In this document: in pieces, positions 17,551 through 25,120 of the stretch
Numbering within the stretch: the stretch's first letter is position 1
How the letters are laid out: each line of letters opens with the position of its first letter
Assembly: GCA_963830485.1 (NCBI GenBank)
Contig: CAWHNE010000029.1
Coordinates: 1-64,000, forward strand
Direction: 5' to 3'
Length of the DNA: 64,000 bases
Source: CAIWHR01 sp963830485
GTDB taxonomy: Bacteria; Pseudomonadota; Gammaproteobacteria; Burkholderiales; Casimicrobiaceae
Program-made: the position numbers and the translations under genes
The notes under the pieces: model-generated
Seen by the model: the letters and a program-made list of their open reading frames with translations, nothing else
Databases searched by the model: none
What the model was told of the DNA's origin: nothing

Positions 17551-19053
17551 ATGGAATTTACCATAAAAAGTGGAAGCCCCGAGAAGCAGCGGAGTGCATG
17601 CGTCGTCGTCGGCGTTTTCGACAACCGCAAGCTTTCGCTGTCCGCAGAGCTGATCGACCGGGCATCCAACGGTTATGTCAGCGAAATCATCCGCCGCGGC
17701 GACATGGAGGGCAAGCTCGGCGCGACCTTGCTGCTCCATAACGTCCGCGGCACGCTCGCCGATCGGGTGCTGCTCGTCGGCCTCGGCAAGGAGCGCGACT
17801 TCCGCGACCGCGAGTTCCGCTCGGCCGTCAAGTCGGCCGTCAAGCTCCTGAACGAGACGGGCTCCTACGAGGCCGTCATCTATCTCACCGAGGAGAAAGT
17901 GAAGCGGCGCGAGGTCGCGTGGCGCGTCGAGCATGCGGTCGTCGTCGCGATGGAGGCCGTCTACCGGTTCGACCGGATGAAGAGCGAGAAGGCCGAGGTG
18001 CGCCGCCCGCTGCGCAAGCTCACGCTGTCCGTTCCGCAGCGCTCGGACCTGACCGACGGCGAGACCGCGGCCGCGCGCGGGCTCGCCATCGCGCACGGCA
18101 TGGACTTCGCGCGCGACCTGGGCAATCTTCCGGCCAACGTCTGCACGCCTGCCTACCTGGGCGAGCGCGCGCTCGAGCTTGCGCAGGAATTCCCCGACGT
18201 CAAGGCGACAGTGCTCGAGCGCAAGGACCTCGAAGCGCTCAAGATGGGGTCATTCCTGTCGGTGACCGCCGGCAGCGAAGAGCCGCCCCGCTTCATCGCG
18301 CTCGAATACCGGAAGAACCCGCGGAAGCAGAAGCCTCTGGTGCTGGTCGGAAAGGGCATTACGTTCGACACCGGCGGCATCTCGCTCAAGCCCGGGCTCG
18401 ACATGGACCAGATGAAGTTCGACATGTGCGGTGCCGCAGCGGTGTTCGGGACGCTCCGCGCGATCGCCGAGCTCAAGGCCGAGGTCAACGTCATCGGACT
18501 CGTGGCGGCCTGCGAGAACATGCCGTCCGGGCGGGCCACCAAGCCCGGCGACATCGTCACCAGCATGTCGGGGCAGACGATCGAGATCCTCAATACCGAC
18601 GCGGAAGGGCGGCTGATCCTCGCCGATGCGCTCACCTATGCGGAGCGCTACGAGCCCGAGGCCGTGGTCGATATCGCGACCTTGACCGGCGCCATGGTCA
18701 TCTCGCTCGGCCACGTGGCCTGCGGCGTGTTCAGCAACAGCGACGCGCTCGCGCGCGCGCTGGTCGCGGCCGGCGACGAGTCGTTTGACCGGGGCTGGCA
18801 GCTGCCGCTATGGGACGACTACCAGGAGGGCCTCAACAGCAACTTCGCCGACTTCGCCAATATCTCGGGCCGCGCCGGCGGCAGCATCACGGCAGCCTGT
18901 TTCCTGTCCCGCTTCGCGAAGAAATACGACTGGGCGCATCTCGACATCGCCGGCGTCGCCTGGAAGGACGGCAAGGAGAAGGGCGCGACCGGCCGGCCGG
19001 TCGCGCTGCTGACAACATGGCTGCTTACGCAGGAAGGCTCGGCCGTGGCCTGA
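17551..19053 (+). CDS. pepA: Leucyl aminopeptidase PepA (M17 family)
   Basis: This 500-residue cytosolic leucine aminopeptidase removes N-terminal residues from peptides using two metal ions; in some bacteria PepA also binds DNA. The M17 signature NTDAEGRLILAD is at about residues 348-359, with the metal/catalytic segment GKGITFDTGGISLKPG and the SGQTIEILNT lead-in. The start ATG 17551 follows GGGAAGGG, immediately after repeat element A. holC follows 28 bp downstream, the usual pepA-holC order. Confidence 0.96.
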   Translation: MEFTIKSGSPEKQRSACVVVGVFDNRKLSLSAELIDRASNGYVSEIIRRGDMEGKLGATLLLHNVRGTLADRVLLVGLGKERDFRDREFRSAVKSAVKLLNETGSYEAVIYLTEEKVKRREVAWRVEHAVVVAMEAVYRFDRMKSEKAEVRRPLRKLTLSVPQRSDLTDGETAAARGLAIAHGMDFARDLGNLPANVCTPAYLGERALELAQEFPDVKATVLERKDLEALKMGSFLSVTAGSEEPPRFIALEYRKNPRKQKPLVLVGKGITFDTGGISLKPGLDMDQMKFDMCGAAAVFGTLRAIAELKAEVNVIGLVAACENMPSGRATKPGDIVTSMSGQTIEILNTDAEGRLILADALTYAERYEPEAVVDIATLTGAMVISLGHVACGVFSNSDALARALVAAGDESFDRGWQLPLWDDYQEGLNSNFADFANISGRAGGSITAACFLSRFAKKYDWAHLDIAGVAWKDGKEKGATGRPVALLTTWLLTQEGSAVA

Positions 19054-19081
19054 CGCCGTACCGCGTCGGACGAAGCCCGCA

Positions 19082-19507
19082 ATGACGACGATCGACTTCT
19101 ACACCCATTGCGCCAACCGCTACGAGGTCGCGGCAACGCTCGTCACGAAGGCGTGGTCACAGCACGGCAGTGCGCGCGTGCTGACGCCGGACGCCGCGGC
19201 GACCGACGCGTTCGACCGTTTCCTCTGGATATGGCCGGCGCTCGGGTTCGTTCCCCACTGCAGGCTCGACAGTGCGCTGGCCGCGGAGACGCCGGTGCTG
19301 GTCGACCACGCGCTCGCGCACGACGGTCCCGCGGCCGTGCTCGTCAACCTCCACCCGTCGCCACCGCCCTTCTTCTCGCGCTTCGAGCGGCTCCTCGAGG
19401 TCATCGGCCTCGAGGACGACGACGCGGCGACGGGGCGCGAACGCTGGAAGTTCTACAAGGCGCGCGGCTACGACGTGCGCTCGCACAACCTCGCCGAGCG
19501 CGCGTGA
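19082..19507 (+). CDS. holC: DNA polymerase III chi subunit HolC
   Basis: HolC (chi) of the clamp loader connects the replicase to single-strand binding protein. The 141 residues start TTIDFYTHCANRYEVAATLV and include FDRFLWIWPALGFVPHC and ERWKFYKARGYDVRSHNL, matching family landmarks. It is placed between pepA and, normally, valS; here valS is about 7.6 kb further on. Repeat element B begins 7 bp after its stop. Confidence 0.93.
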   Translation: MTTIDFYTHCANRYEVAATLVTKAWSQHGSARVLTPDAAATDAFDRFLWIWPALGFVPHCRLDSALAAETPVLVDHALAHDGPAAVLVNLHPSPPPFFSRFERLLEVIGLEDDDAATGRERWKFYKARGYDVRSHNLAERA

Positions 19508-19513
19508 CGCGCC

Positions 19514-19781
19514 AGGGCCTGTTCACACTATGGGCGCAGACGCGAGCGGGTGGCATGGGGCGCCAATCGAGGCGCCGGACGACGCCAAGACTGGACGTCT
19601 TGGCGAGGAGGGCAACGAAGAGTGGCGCCCCAGGACGCCCGCTCCCTTCGGGTTGCTGCCGAAAACGCCCATCACTGCGTTGCAAAGCCTCGCCGGGCAG
19701 CCGGCCCGGCTTCGTTTTGCGCCTTGCGCTGGGCGTTTTCGGCCGTGCAACGCGTTTGTGTCCATAGTGTGAACAGGCCCT
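19514..19781. repeat. Structured repeat element B with terminal inverted repeats
   Basis: The perfect 20-bp terminal arms AGGGCCTGTTCACACTATGG (19514-19533) and complement (19762-19781) have about 11 more bases pairing imperfectly inside. Inner stems are GAGCGGG (19544-19550) with CCCGCTC (19638-19644), GGGGCGCCA (19557-19565) with its complement (19623-19631), and CGCCAAGA/TCTTGGCG (19583-19605). A further stem of about 17 bp pairs GTTGC and GCCGAAAACGCC (19652-19669) with 19732-19751. It shares the layout and the GGGTTGCTGCC core with element A although the arms differ. It ends directly before the ATG at 19783. Confidence 0.82.
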
Positions 19782-19782
19782 A

Positions 19783-20970
19783 ATGCCCACCGCACGTGAG
19801 CTGCTCGAGCAGGCCGACGCGCTGATGCGGCGAAACCGTGGACGCGAGTCCGAACCGGACATTCCGGAGCTGACCGACGAGGTCGCGGTCGCGGGGGGCG
19901 CGTCGGTGGCGACGCGACGTGCGATCGAGTCGCTGACCACCGCGTTGGAGTCGCAGCGCGAAGCGGACGACGTGCCGGAGCTTACTGACGCGGTCGCCCG
20001 CATCGAGGAGGTCTTGATCGAGGCGCCACCTGACGAAGGCGTCGACTCGCGCTGGCTCGAGTCCGAGCTGGGCGGGGCGAGCATCACCGGGCCTGCGCCC
20101 GACTCGATCGCCGTCGTGCCGCCATCGACGCTGCGGCCCGCGGAGCCGGCCGCGAACGAGTTCGCGCCACCGGAGCGGCCGCCGTGGCGCTCCGACGAGC
20201 ACAAGCTCGCGCCGGAGGCCGCTGCCGCAGTGCTAGCGTCGACGCTCGCAAGCCCGCTTGCCCCGCGCGGCGAGGCGCCGTCTGGCGCCGCCGATCCCGC
20301 GTTCGATGCGATGCTCGGGCTGCGTCCGGCCGAAGTGGAGTTCGAGCGGGAGCTTGCGCCGGCTTCGCCGTCCGGCGAGGAAGTCGAGCTGCCCGCTGAT
20401 GTGACCGAGGCGCCCGCCGATGTGGCCGAGGCGCCCGCCGATGTGGCCGAGGCGCCCGCCGATGTGACCGAGGCGCCCGCCGATGTGGCGGAGGCGCCCG
20501 CCGATGTGGCCGAGGCGCCCGCCGATGTGACCGAGGCGCCCGCCGATGTGGCCGAGGCGCCCGCCGATGTGGCCGAGGCGCCCGCCGATGTGGCCGAGGC
20601 GCCCGCCGATGTGACCGAGGTGCTCGCCGCGTCGGAAGCGGCTGACGAAGCCCGGGATATCGAGGAGATTGCGGAAGCATCGGCCACGGCGATCGCGGAA
20701 CCAGGGGTGGCAGCGGAATCCGTGCCGATCGCCGCGCCCTCGTGGGACGTCATCGCCGAGGACATCCGAATGCAGGTGCTGCAGCGGATCGACATCTTCA
20801 CCGACACGGGGCTGCAGGGCGAGCTCGCCGCGCGGCTGCAGCCGGTCGTCGACCGCGCCAGTGCCGACCTCATCGCGACGATCAACCGCGAGGTCGGACA
20901 GCTCCTGCGCGCCTATGTCGCGGAGGCGATCGAGCGCGAGATCGAGAAGTGGCGCGAGTCGAACCCGTGA
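19783..20970 (+). CDS. Pro/Ala/Glu-rich protein with a heptapeptide repeat, function unknown
   Basis: This 395-residue acidic cytoplasmic protein has no signal peptide or membrane segment. A short N-terminal helix region (TARELLEQADALMRR) is followed by a long disordered region. Residues about 204-279 are eleven heptads of the type EAPADVA/EAPADVT. The C-terminal part (from about 310) is helical: WDVIAEDIRMQVLQRIDIFT and EVGQLLRAYVAEAIEREIEK. It follows holC, separated only by element B, which fills its leader; the start codon abuts the element. The ABC ATPase gene is 22 bp downstream. The function is unknown; a scaffold or tether between its folded ends is possible. Confidence 0.75.
   Translation: MPTARELLEQADALMRRNRGRESEPDIPELTDEVAVAGGASVATRRAIESLTTALESQREADDVPELTDAVARIEEVLIEAPPDEGVDSRWLESELGGASITGPAPDSIAVVPPSTLRPAEPAANEFAPPERPPWRSDEHKLAPEAAAAVLASTLASPLAPRGEAPSGAADPAFDAMLGLRPAEVEFERELAPASPSGEEVELPADVTEAPADVAEAPADVAEAPADVTEAPADVAEAPADVAEAPADVTEAPADVAEAPADVAEAPADVAEAPADVTEVLAASEAADEARDIEEIAEASATAIAEPGVAAESVPIAAPSWDVIAEDIRMQVLQRIDIFTDTGLQGELAARLQPVVDRASADLIATINREVGQLLRAYVAEAIEREIEKWRESNP
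20392..20619 (+). repeat. 21-bp tandem repeat inside a coding sequence
   Basis: About eleven copies of a 21-bp unit (GAGGCGCCCGCCGATGTGRCC) encode EAPADV(A/T). The A/T position follows the order T-A-A, T-A-A, T-A-A-A, T, so a 63-bp higher-order unit was duplicated and one 21-bp copy was later added. Copies are nearly identical at the DNA level, so copy number is likely to vary between strains. Confidence 0.92.
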
Positions 20971-20992
20971 CCGCGCCGCGTATCATCGGATC

Positions 20993-21670
20993 ATGTTCTC
21001 GCTTCGCCGTATCGAGCACCGCTACGGCGCGCAGGTCGTGCTGCGGGTCGACCAATGGCAGGCAGCGGCCGGCGAGCACTGGCTCCTGGCTGGCGCGTCG
21101 GGCAGCGGCAAGTCGACGCTGCTGCACATCCTCGCGGGCCTGACCGCGCCCAGCGCGGGCGAGGTGCGCGTCGCAGGCACCGATCTCGCGACGCTCGCGG
21201 GTAGCGCGCGCGATCGCTTCCGCGGCCGCACGGTAGGGCTCGTGCCGCAGCGTCTGCACCTCATCGGCGCGCTCACGGTCCGCGACAATCTGCGCGCGGC
21301 CCAGTATCTCGCCGACCTGCCCGACGACAGGGAGCGCGTGCGCGAGTTGCTCGAGGCCGTGCAGGTCGCCGACCTCGCGCGCCGCTATCCGCGCGAGCTC
21401 TCGCAGGGCCAGGCGCAGCGCGTCGCCATCGCGCGCGCCGTCGTCAACCGTCCGGCGTTGCTGCTGGCGGATGAGCCCACGGCGAGCCTCGACGACACGC
21501 ACGCGGCGGCGGCGCTCGAACTCCTGCGCGCGCAAGCAATGGCCGTCAACGCGGTGCTCGTCGTTGCGTCGCACGACGCGCGGGTGCGGCCGCTCCTGCC
21601 GCACACACACGCGCTTCCGTCGCGACCGCCGCAGGCGGCGGCAGCCGCAAGCCTGGGGGCACACCCATGA
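20993..21670 (+). CDS. ABC transporter ATP-binding protein, LolD/MacB type
   Basis: This 225-residue ATPase partners with the FtsX-type permease that follows. Walker A GASGSGKST is at residues 34-42, with the signature LSQGQAQRVAIARAV, Walker B LLLADEPTASLDD and switch His in VASHDARV. The signature has SQG in place of SGG. It overlaps the permease start (ATGA at 21667-21670). With the DUF3299 gene after the permease, the set resembles the zinc-linked Zrg-type systems described in Vibrio. Lipoprotein release (LolD) is an alternative, but the partner is a single mid-size permease, not LolC/LolE. Confidence 0.82.
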   Translation: MFSLRRIEHRYGAQVVLRVDQWQAAAGEHWLLAGASGSGKSTLLHILAGLTAPSAGEVRVAGTDLATLAGSARDRFRGRTVGLVPQRLHLIGALTVRDNLRAAQYLADLPDDRERVRELLEAVQVADLARRYPRELSQGQAQRVAIARAVVNRPALLLADEPTASLDDTHAAAALELLRAQAMAVNAVLVVASHDARVRPLLPHTHALPSRPPQAAAAASLGAHP

Positions 21671-22899
21671 ACGTGGTGCGGCTCGCGCTGGCGTATGCGC
21701 GCCGGAGGCCGCTCGCGACGGTATTGAACGTGCTGCTGCTCGCGGTAGGCGTCGCGACGATCACGCTCGTGATTCTCGTCACGCGCGAGCTCGACACGCG
21801 CCTCGCGCGCGAGGCTGCGGGGATCGACCTCGTCGTCGGCGCGAAAGGGAGCCCGCTGCAGCTCGTGCTGGCGGGCGTCTATCACGCCGATGTTCCGCCG
21901 GGGAACATTCCGCTCGCCTCGGTCGCCGCGCTGCGCGCGAACCCGCTGGTGCGGGAGGTGATCCCGCTTGCGCTGGGCGACAGCTTCCGCGGATTCCGGA
22001 TCGTCGGCACCGAGCCGCCGCTCGTCGCGCACTACCAGGCGGCGCTCGCGGACGGGCGCCTGTGGGTGGCGCCGCTCGAGGCGGTGCTGGGACACGACGT
22101 CGCCCGCGCGTCGGGTCTCACGGTGGGGTCGACCTTCGCGGGCTCGCACGGCCTGGCCGAGGGCGGCGGGGCCCATGAAGAGGCGCCCTATCACGTGGTC
22201 GGCATCCTCGCGTCGACGGGCGGCGTGATCGATCGACTCGTTCTCACCGGCATCGAAAGCGTGTGGAAGGTCCACGAGCGTCATCACGACGACGACGATG
22301 ACGACAAGGGTGGCGCGACGAAGCCCGGCGCCCATGCGAAAGCGGCCCCGCCCGCGCGTGAAGTGACACTCGCGCTCGTCAAGTACACGACGCCTCTCGC
22401 GGCGGCGAGCCTGCCCCGCGCGATCGACGCGGAGTCCGCGCTCCAGGCGGCGTCGCCCGCCTACGAGAGCGCCCGGCTCCTGACGGTATTCGGTGTCGGC
22501 ACCGACGTGATTCGTGCCTTCGCGCTGCTCTTGATCGGAGCCTCCGCGGTCGGCCTCTTCGTCGCGCTGACGCAGGCGTTGGACGAGCGCCGCTACGACC
22601 TTGCGATCATGCGCGCGCTGGGTGCGTCACGAACGAAGATCGTCGCGGTGCTCGCCGTCGAAAGTATCCTCTTGTCGGCATCGGGGCTCGTCATCGGGCT
22701 TGCGCTGGCGCACGCGATCGCCGCGAACATCGGCGCCTTGCTGCCGCCGGCCGCACCGCTCGAGGCAGGTGCGTGGACGTGGCGCGACGAGGAGTGGGGC
22801 GTCGCGGCGCTCGCCTTGGGCGCGGGTATAATGGCGACTCTCATTCCCGCGTGGCGCGCGTACCGTCTCGACGTCGCGGCCACGCTTGCCGAAGGGTGA
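21667..22899 (+). CDS. FtsX/MacB-type ABC permease with a His/Asp-rich periplasmic loop
   Basis: This 410-residue inner-membrane protein has one N-terminal helix (TVLNVLLLAVGVATITLVIL), a large MacB-type periplasmic domain and three C-terminal helices. The coupling-loop segment DERRYDLAIMRALGASRTKI is that of FtsX permeases. Around residues 202-225 the periplasmic domain carries HERHHDDDDDDKGG, a run of His and Asp typical of metal-binding loops, followed by further His (PGAHAKA). With the upstream ATPase and downstream DUF3299 gene, and ZnuA/ZnuB just beyond, a part in zinc handling is likely but inferred. Confidence 0.83.
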   Translation: MNVVRLALAYARRRPLATVLNVLLLAVGVATITLVILVTRELDTRLAREAAGIDLVVGAKGSPLQLVLAGVYHADVPPGNIPLASVAALRANPLVREVIPLALGDSFRGFRIVGTEPPLVAHYQAALADGRLWVAPLEAVLGHDVARASGLTVGSTFAGSHGLAEGGGAHEEAPYHVVGILASTGGVIDRLVLTGIESVWKVHERHHDDDDDDKGGATKPGAHAKAAPPAREVTLALVKYTTPLAAASLPRAIDAESALQAASPAYESARLLTVFGVGTDVIRAFALLLIGASAVGLFVALTQALDERRYDLAIMRALGASRTKIVAVLAVESILLSASGLVIGLALAHAIAANIGALLPPAAPLEAGAWTWRDEEWGVAALALGAGIMATLIPAWRAYRLDVAATLAEG

Positions 22900-22903
22900 C
22901 GCC

Positions 22904-23416
22904 ATGACACGCATCGCACCCACATTCCTCGCCGTGGCATTCGCGCTGGCGCTGCCCGCGGCGGCGGTGACGACCGACATCCCGGCGGCCGGGCTGCCGA
23001 GTGCGACCGACTACAGTCAATCCGTGTTGCCCGATCGTGCCGGCGTCGTGTCGTGGCGCACACTCGCACAGGTGCAGCCGGTCAAGCGGGACGGGAAGAT
23101 GGTCGCCGAATTCTCGAAGGACATCCTCGGGCTCGACCAGAAGGACGTCCGCGTGCAGGGCTTCATCATCCCGCTCGACATCGGCGACCGGCAGAAGCGC
23201 TTCCTGCTCTCCGCTGTCCCGTCGCACTGCCCGTTCTGCATGCCCGCGGGCCCGGACGCCATCGTCGAAGTCGTCGCGAAGACGCCGGTCAAATTCGGCT
23301 TCGAGCCGATCGTCGTTTCCGGCAAGTTCGCGGTGCTGAAGGACGATCCGACCGGCGTGCTCTATCGGCTCACCGACGCCGAGTCGATCGACGCGGCGCC
23401 GCTGCCGGTTCGTTAG
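22904..23416 (+). CDS. DUF3299 exported protein
   Basis: This 170-residue exported protein has a signal peptide at residues 1-20 (APTFLAVAFALALPAAA). The DUF3299 core includes VRVQGFIIPLDIGDRQKRFL and the SHCPFC pair (Cys109, Cys112), followed by MPAGPDAIVEV. A CxxC next to a His suggests metal or redox chemistry. It starts 4 bp after the permease stop and ends 11 bp before the convergent znuB stop. Family members are often found beside zinc or metal ABC genes; biochemical function is not established. Confidence 0.82.
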   Translation: MTRIAPTFLAVAFALALPAAAVTTDIPAAGLPSATDYSQSVLPDRAGVVSWRTLAQVQPVKRDGKMVAEFSKDILGLDQKDVRVQGFIIPLDIGDRQKRFLLSAVPSHCPFCMPAGPDAIVEVVAKTPVKFGFEPIVVSGKFAVLKDDPTGVLYRLTDAESIDAAPLPVR

Positions 23417-23427
23417 CGCCCGGCCGG

Positions 23428-24207
23428 TCAGTGCGGCGCGGCTGGCTCCGGCGCGGCGCGCCATGCGGTGGCCGCGTAGCACGCGAGCGCAAGCGTTGCC
23501 AGCACCCAGACGATCGCGGGACCGCTCGGCAGGTCGAACGCTGTCGACAGCACGAGTCCCAGCGCATAGCCGGCGGCGCCGAGCGTCCATGCCGCGGCGA
23601 GGCGGCCGCGCGCCATCCGACGCGTCGCGAGCGGCGGCACGATCAGCGTCGCGAACACGAGGTAAAGCCCCACGAGCTGCACCGAGACGGTGACCGCGAC
23701 GGCGAACAGCACGTAGAACCCCGAGCGACCAAGGCGCTCGCGCGCGCCGAACCACAGCGCAAGGATGGCCGCGTAGACGAGCGCCGCCCACGCGAGACGG
23801 TGCGGACGCGCCCACAGGATCTGGCCGACGAGCAGGTCGCGCAGGTGCTCGCTGCCGTGGACATTGCTCGCGAGCAGCAGCAGGCTGCCGGAGGCCGCGA
23901 GGACGAACACGACGCCGATGACGGCCTCCTGGACGTCCGGCCAGACCTTCTCCGTCCAAGTCAAGAGCAACGCACCGCCGAGTGCCGCGGTGAGCGCTGC
24001 GACCTGCACGGCAATGCCTTCCGCCTCGAAGCCGAGCTGGTCGGCGAGCAGCACGCCGCAGCCCGCCACCTGCGCGATCGCGAGGTCGATGAAGACGATG
24101 CCGCGGGCGAGCACCTGCATCCCGAGCGGCACGTGCGTCGCGGTGACGAGCACGCCGGCCGCGAAGGCCGGCAGCAGGATGGAGAGCTCGACGGCGCCTA
24201 GGCTCAT
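23428..24207 (-). CDS. znuB: Zinc/manganese ABC transporter permease, ZnuB type
   Basis: This 259-residue ABC-3 family inner-membrane permease has eight or so hydrophobic segments. Segments ATHVPLGMQVLARGIVFIDLA and SVQLVGLYLVFATLIVPPLA match the conserved regions of ZnuB/MntB. It begins inside the znuA stop (ATGA overlap at 24204-24207), so it is coupled to the binding protein. No znuC-type ATPase follows: the next thing downstream is the convergent DUF3299 gene. The ATPase must be encoded elsewhere or shared. Confidence 0.9.
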   Translation of the reverse strand: MSLGAVELSILLPAFAAGVLVTATHVPLGMQVLARGIVFIDLAIAQVAGCGVLLADQLGFEAEGIAVQVAALTAALGGALLLTWTEKVWPDVQEAVIGVVFVLAASGSLLLLASNVHGSEHLRDLLVGQILWARPHRLAWAALVYAAILALWFGARERLGRSGFYVLFAVAVTVSVQLVGLYLVFATLIVPPLATRRMARGRLAAAWTLGAAGYALGLVLSTAFDLPSGPAIVWVLATLALACYAATAWRAAPEPAAPH

Positions 24208-25109
24208 TGCGCCCCCTTGAGGAGCCGCGCGACCGTGTCGTCGAAGAGGCCGTAGAGGTCCTTCGCGGCCTCGTCGCCGCCGACGGTGAACGGCAGCACG
24301 ACTACGTTGATCTTCGCCCGCTCCGCAATCCACTCAGACGCCCGCCCGTTCTGATAGGCGGCGCGCAGGACCATCTTCGCCGGCTGCCGCTGCAGGAGCG
24401 CGACGACTTCCGAGAGGTGGGCCGTGGTCGGCTCGACCCCGGGCTTCGGTTCGAGCGCAGCGACTTCGTCGAGCCCCAGCCACGTTTCGAGATAAGTGAA
24501 TGCCTTGTGCTGGACGATGACCTTCGCGCCCTTGAGCGGCGCCGCCTCCTTCTCCCACTTCGCGATCGCGGCAGCCCAGCGCTCCGCGAAAGTCTGGTAG
24601 CGGGCGCGATAGTAGGCGGCGTTCGGCGGATCGAGCTCGGCGAGACGAGCCGCGAGTGGCCCCGCGACCTTCGCGATGTTGCGCGGATCGGTCTGGATAT
24701 GAGGATTGCCGCCGGGGTGCACGTCGCCTTCGGCGCGGTCGAGACGGGTCGGCTTTTCCAGCAGGGTGACGTACGAGGTCGCCTCGAAATAACCGGGCTT
24801 TCCGGGCTGGATTGCGGGATTACCCGCCTGTTGCGTGACGAGCGGGAGCCAGCCGATCTCGAGCTCGGCGCCGGTCGCGACGACGAGGTCGGCGCTGCGC
24901 GCGCGCGCGATCAGGCTGGGCTTCGCTTCGACGTGGTGCGCGTCCTGCAGCGCGTTGGTCGCGACATAGACCTTGACCTTGTCGCCGCCCAACTCCTCGA
25001 CGAGCGCGCCCCATTCGGGGAGCGTTGCGAACACGTTGAGCGCAGCCGATGCGGGCGTCGTCAGCATCACTGCAATCGCGTAGAGAACCAGTCGCGATGG
25101 AAATTTCAT
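24204..25109 (-). CDS. znuA: Zinc ABC transporter periplasmic binding protein, ZnuA type
   Basis: This 301-residue cluster A-I metal-binding protein has a signal peptide (LYAIAVMLTTPASAA). Metal-ligand candidates are His in DAHHVEAKPS, His in GNPHIQTDP and His in VQHKAFTYLETWLGL, with an acidic residue in TVGGDEAAKDLY, the usual positions in ZnuA. The long His-rich loop of E. coli ZnuA is missing; only HPGGNPH remains. It lies 11 bp after the outer-membrane protein gene and is coupled to znuB. Zinc is favoured over manganese because of the surrounding genes. Confidence 0.9.
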   Translation of the reverse strand: MKFPSRLVLYAIAVMLTTPASAALNVFATLPEWGALVEELGGDKVKVYVATNALQDAHHVEAKPSLIARARSADLVVATGAELEIGWLPLVTQQAGNPAIQPGKPGYFEATSYVTLLEKPTRLDRAEGDVHPGGNPHIQTDPRNIAKVAGPLAARLAELDPPNAAYYRARYQTFAERWAAAIAKWEKEAAPLKGAKVIVQHKAFTYLETWLGLDEVAALEPKPGVEPTTAHLSEVVALLQRQPAKMVLRAAYQNGRASEWIAERAKINVVVLPFTVGGDEAAKDLYGLFDDTVARLLKGAQ

Positions 25110-25120
25110 GATAGGTCCCT

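Noticed and set aside
19550..19783. Open frame through element B
   Set aside because: Same reason: the apparent similarity LRVAA to the element A frame follows from the conserved GGGTTGCTGCC core.
20392..20619. Array of short repeats suggestive of CRISPR
   Set aside because: Units are contiguous 21-bp coding repeats without spacers and preserve the reading frame.
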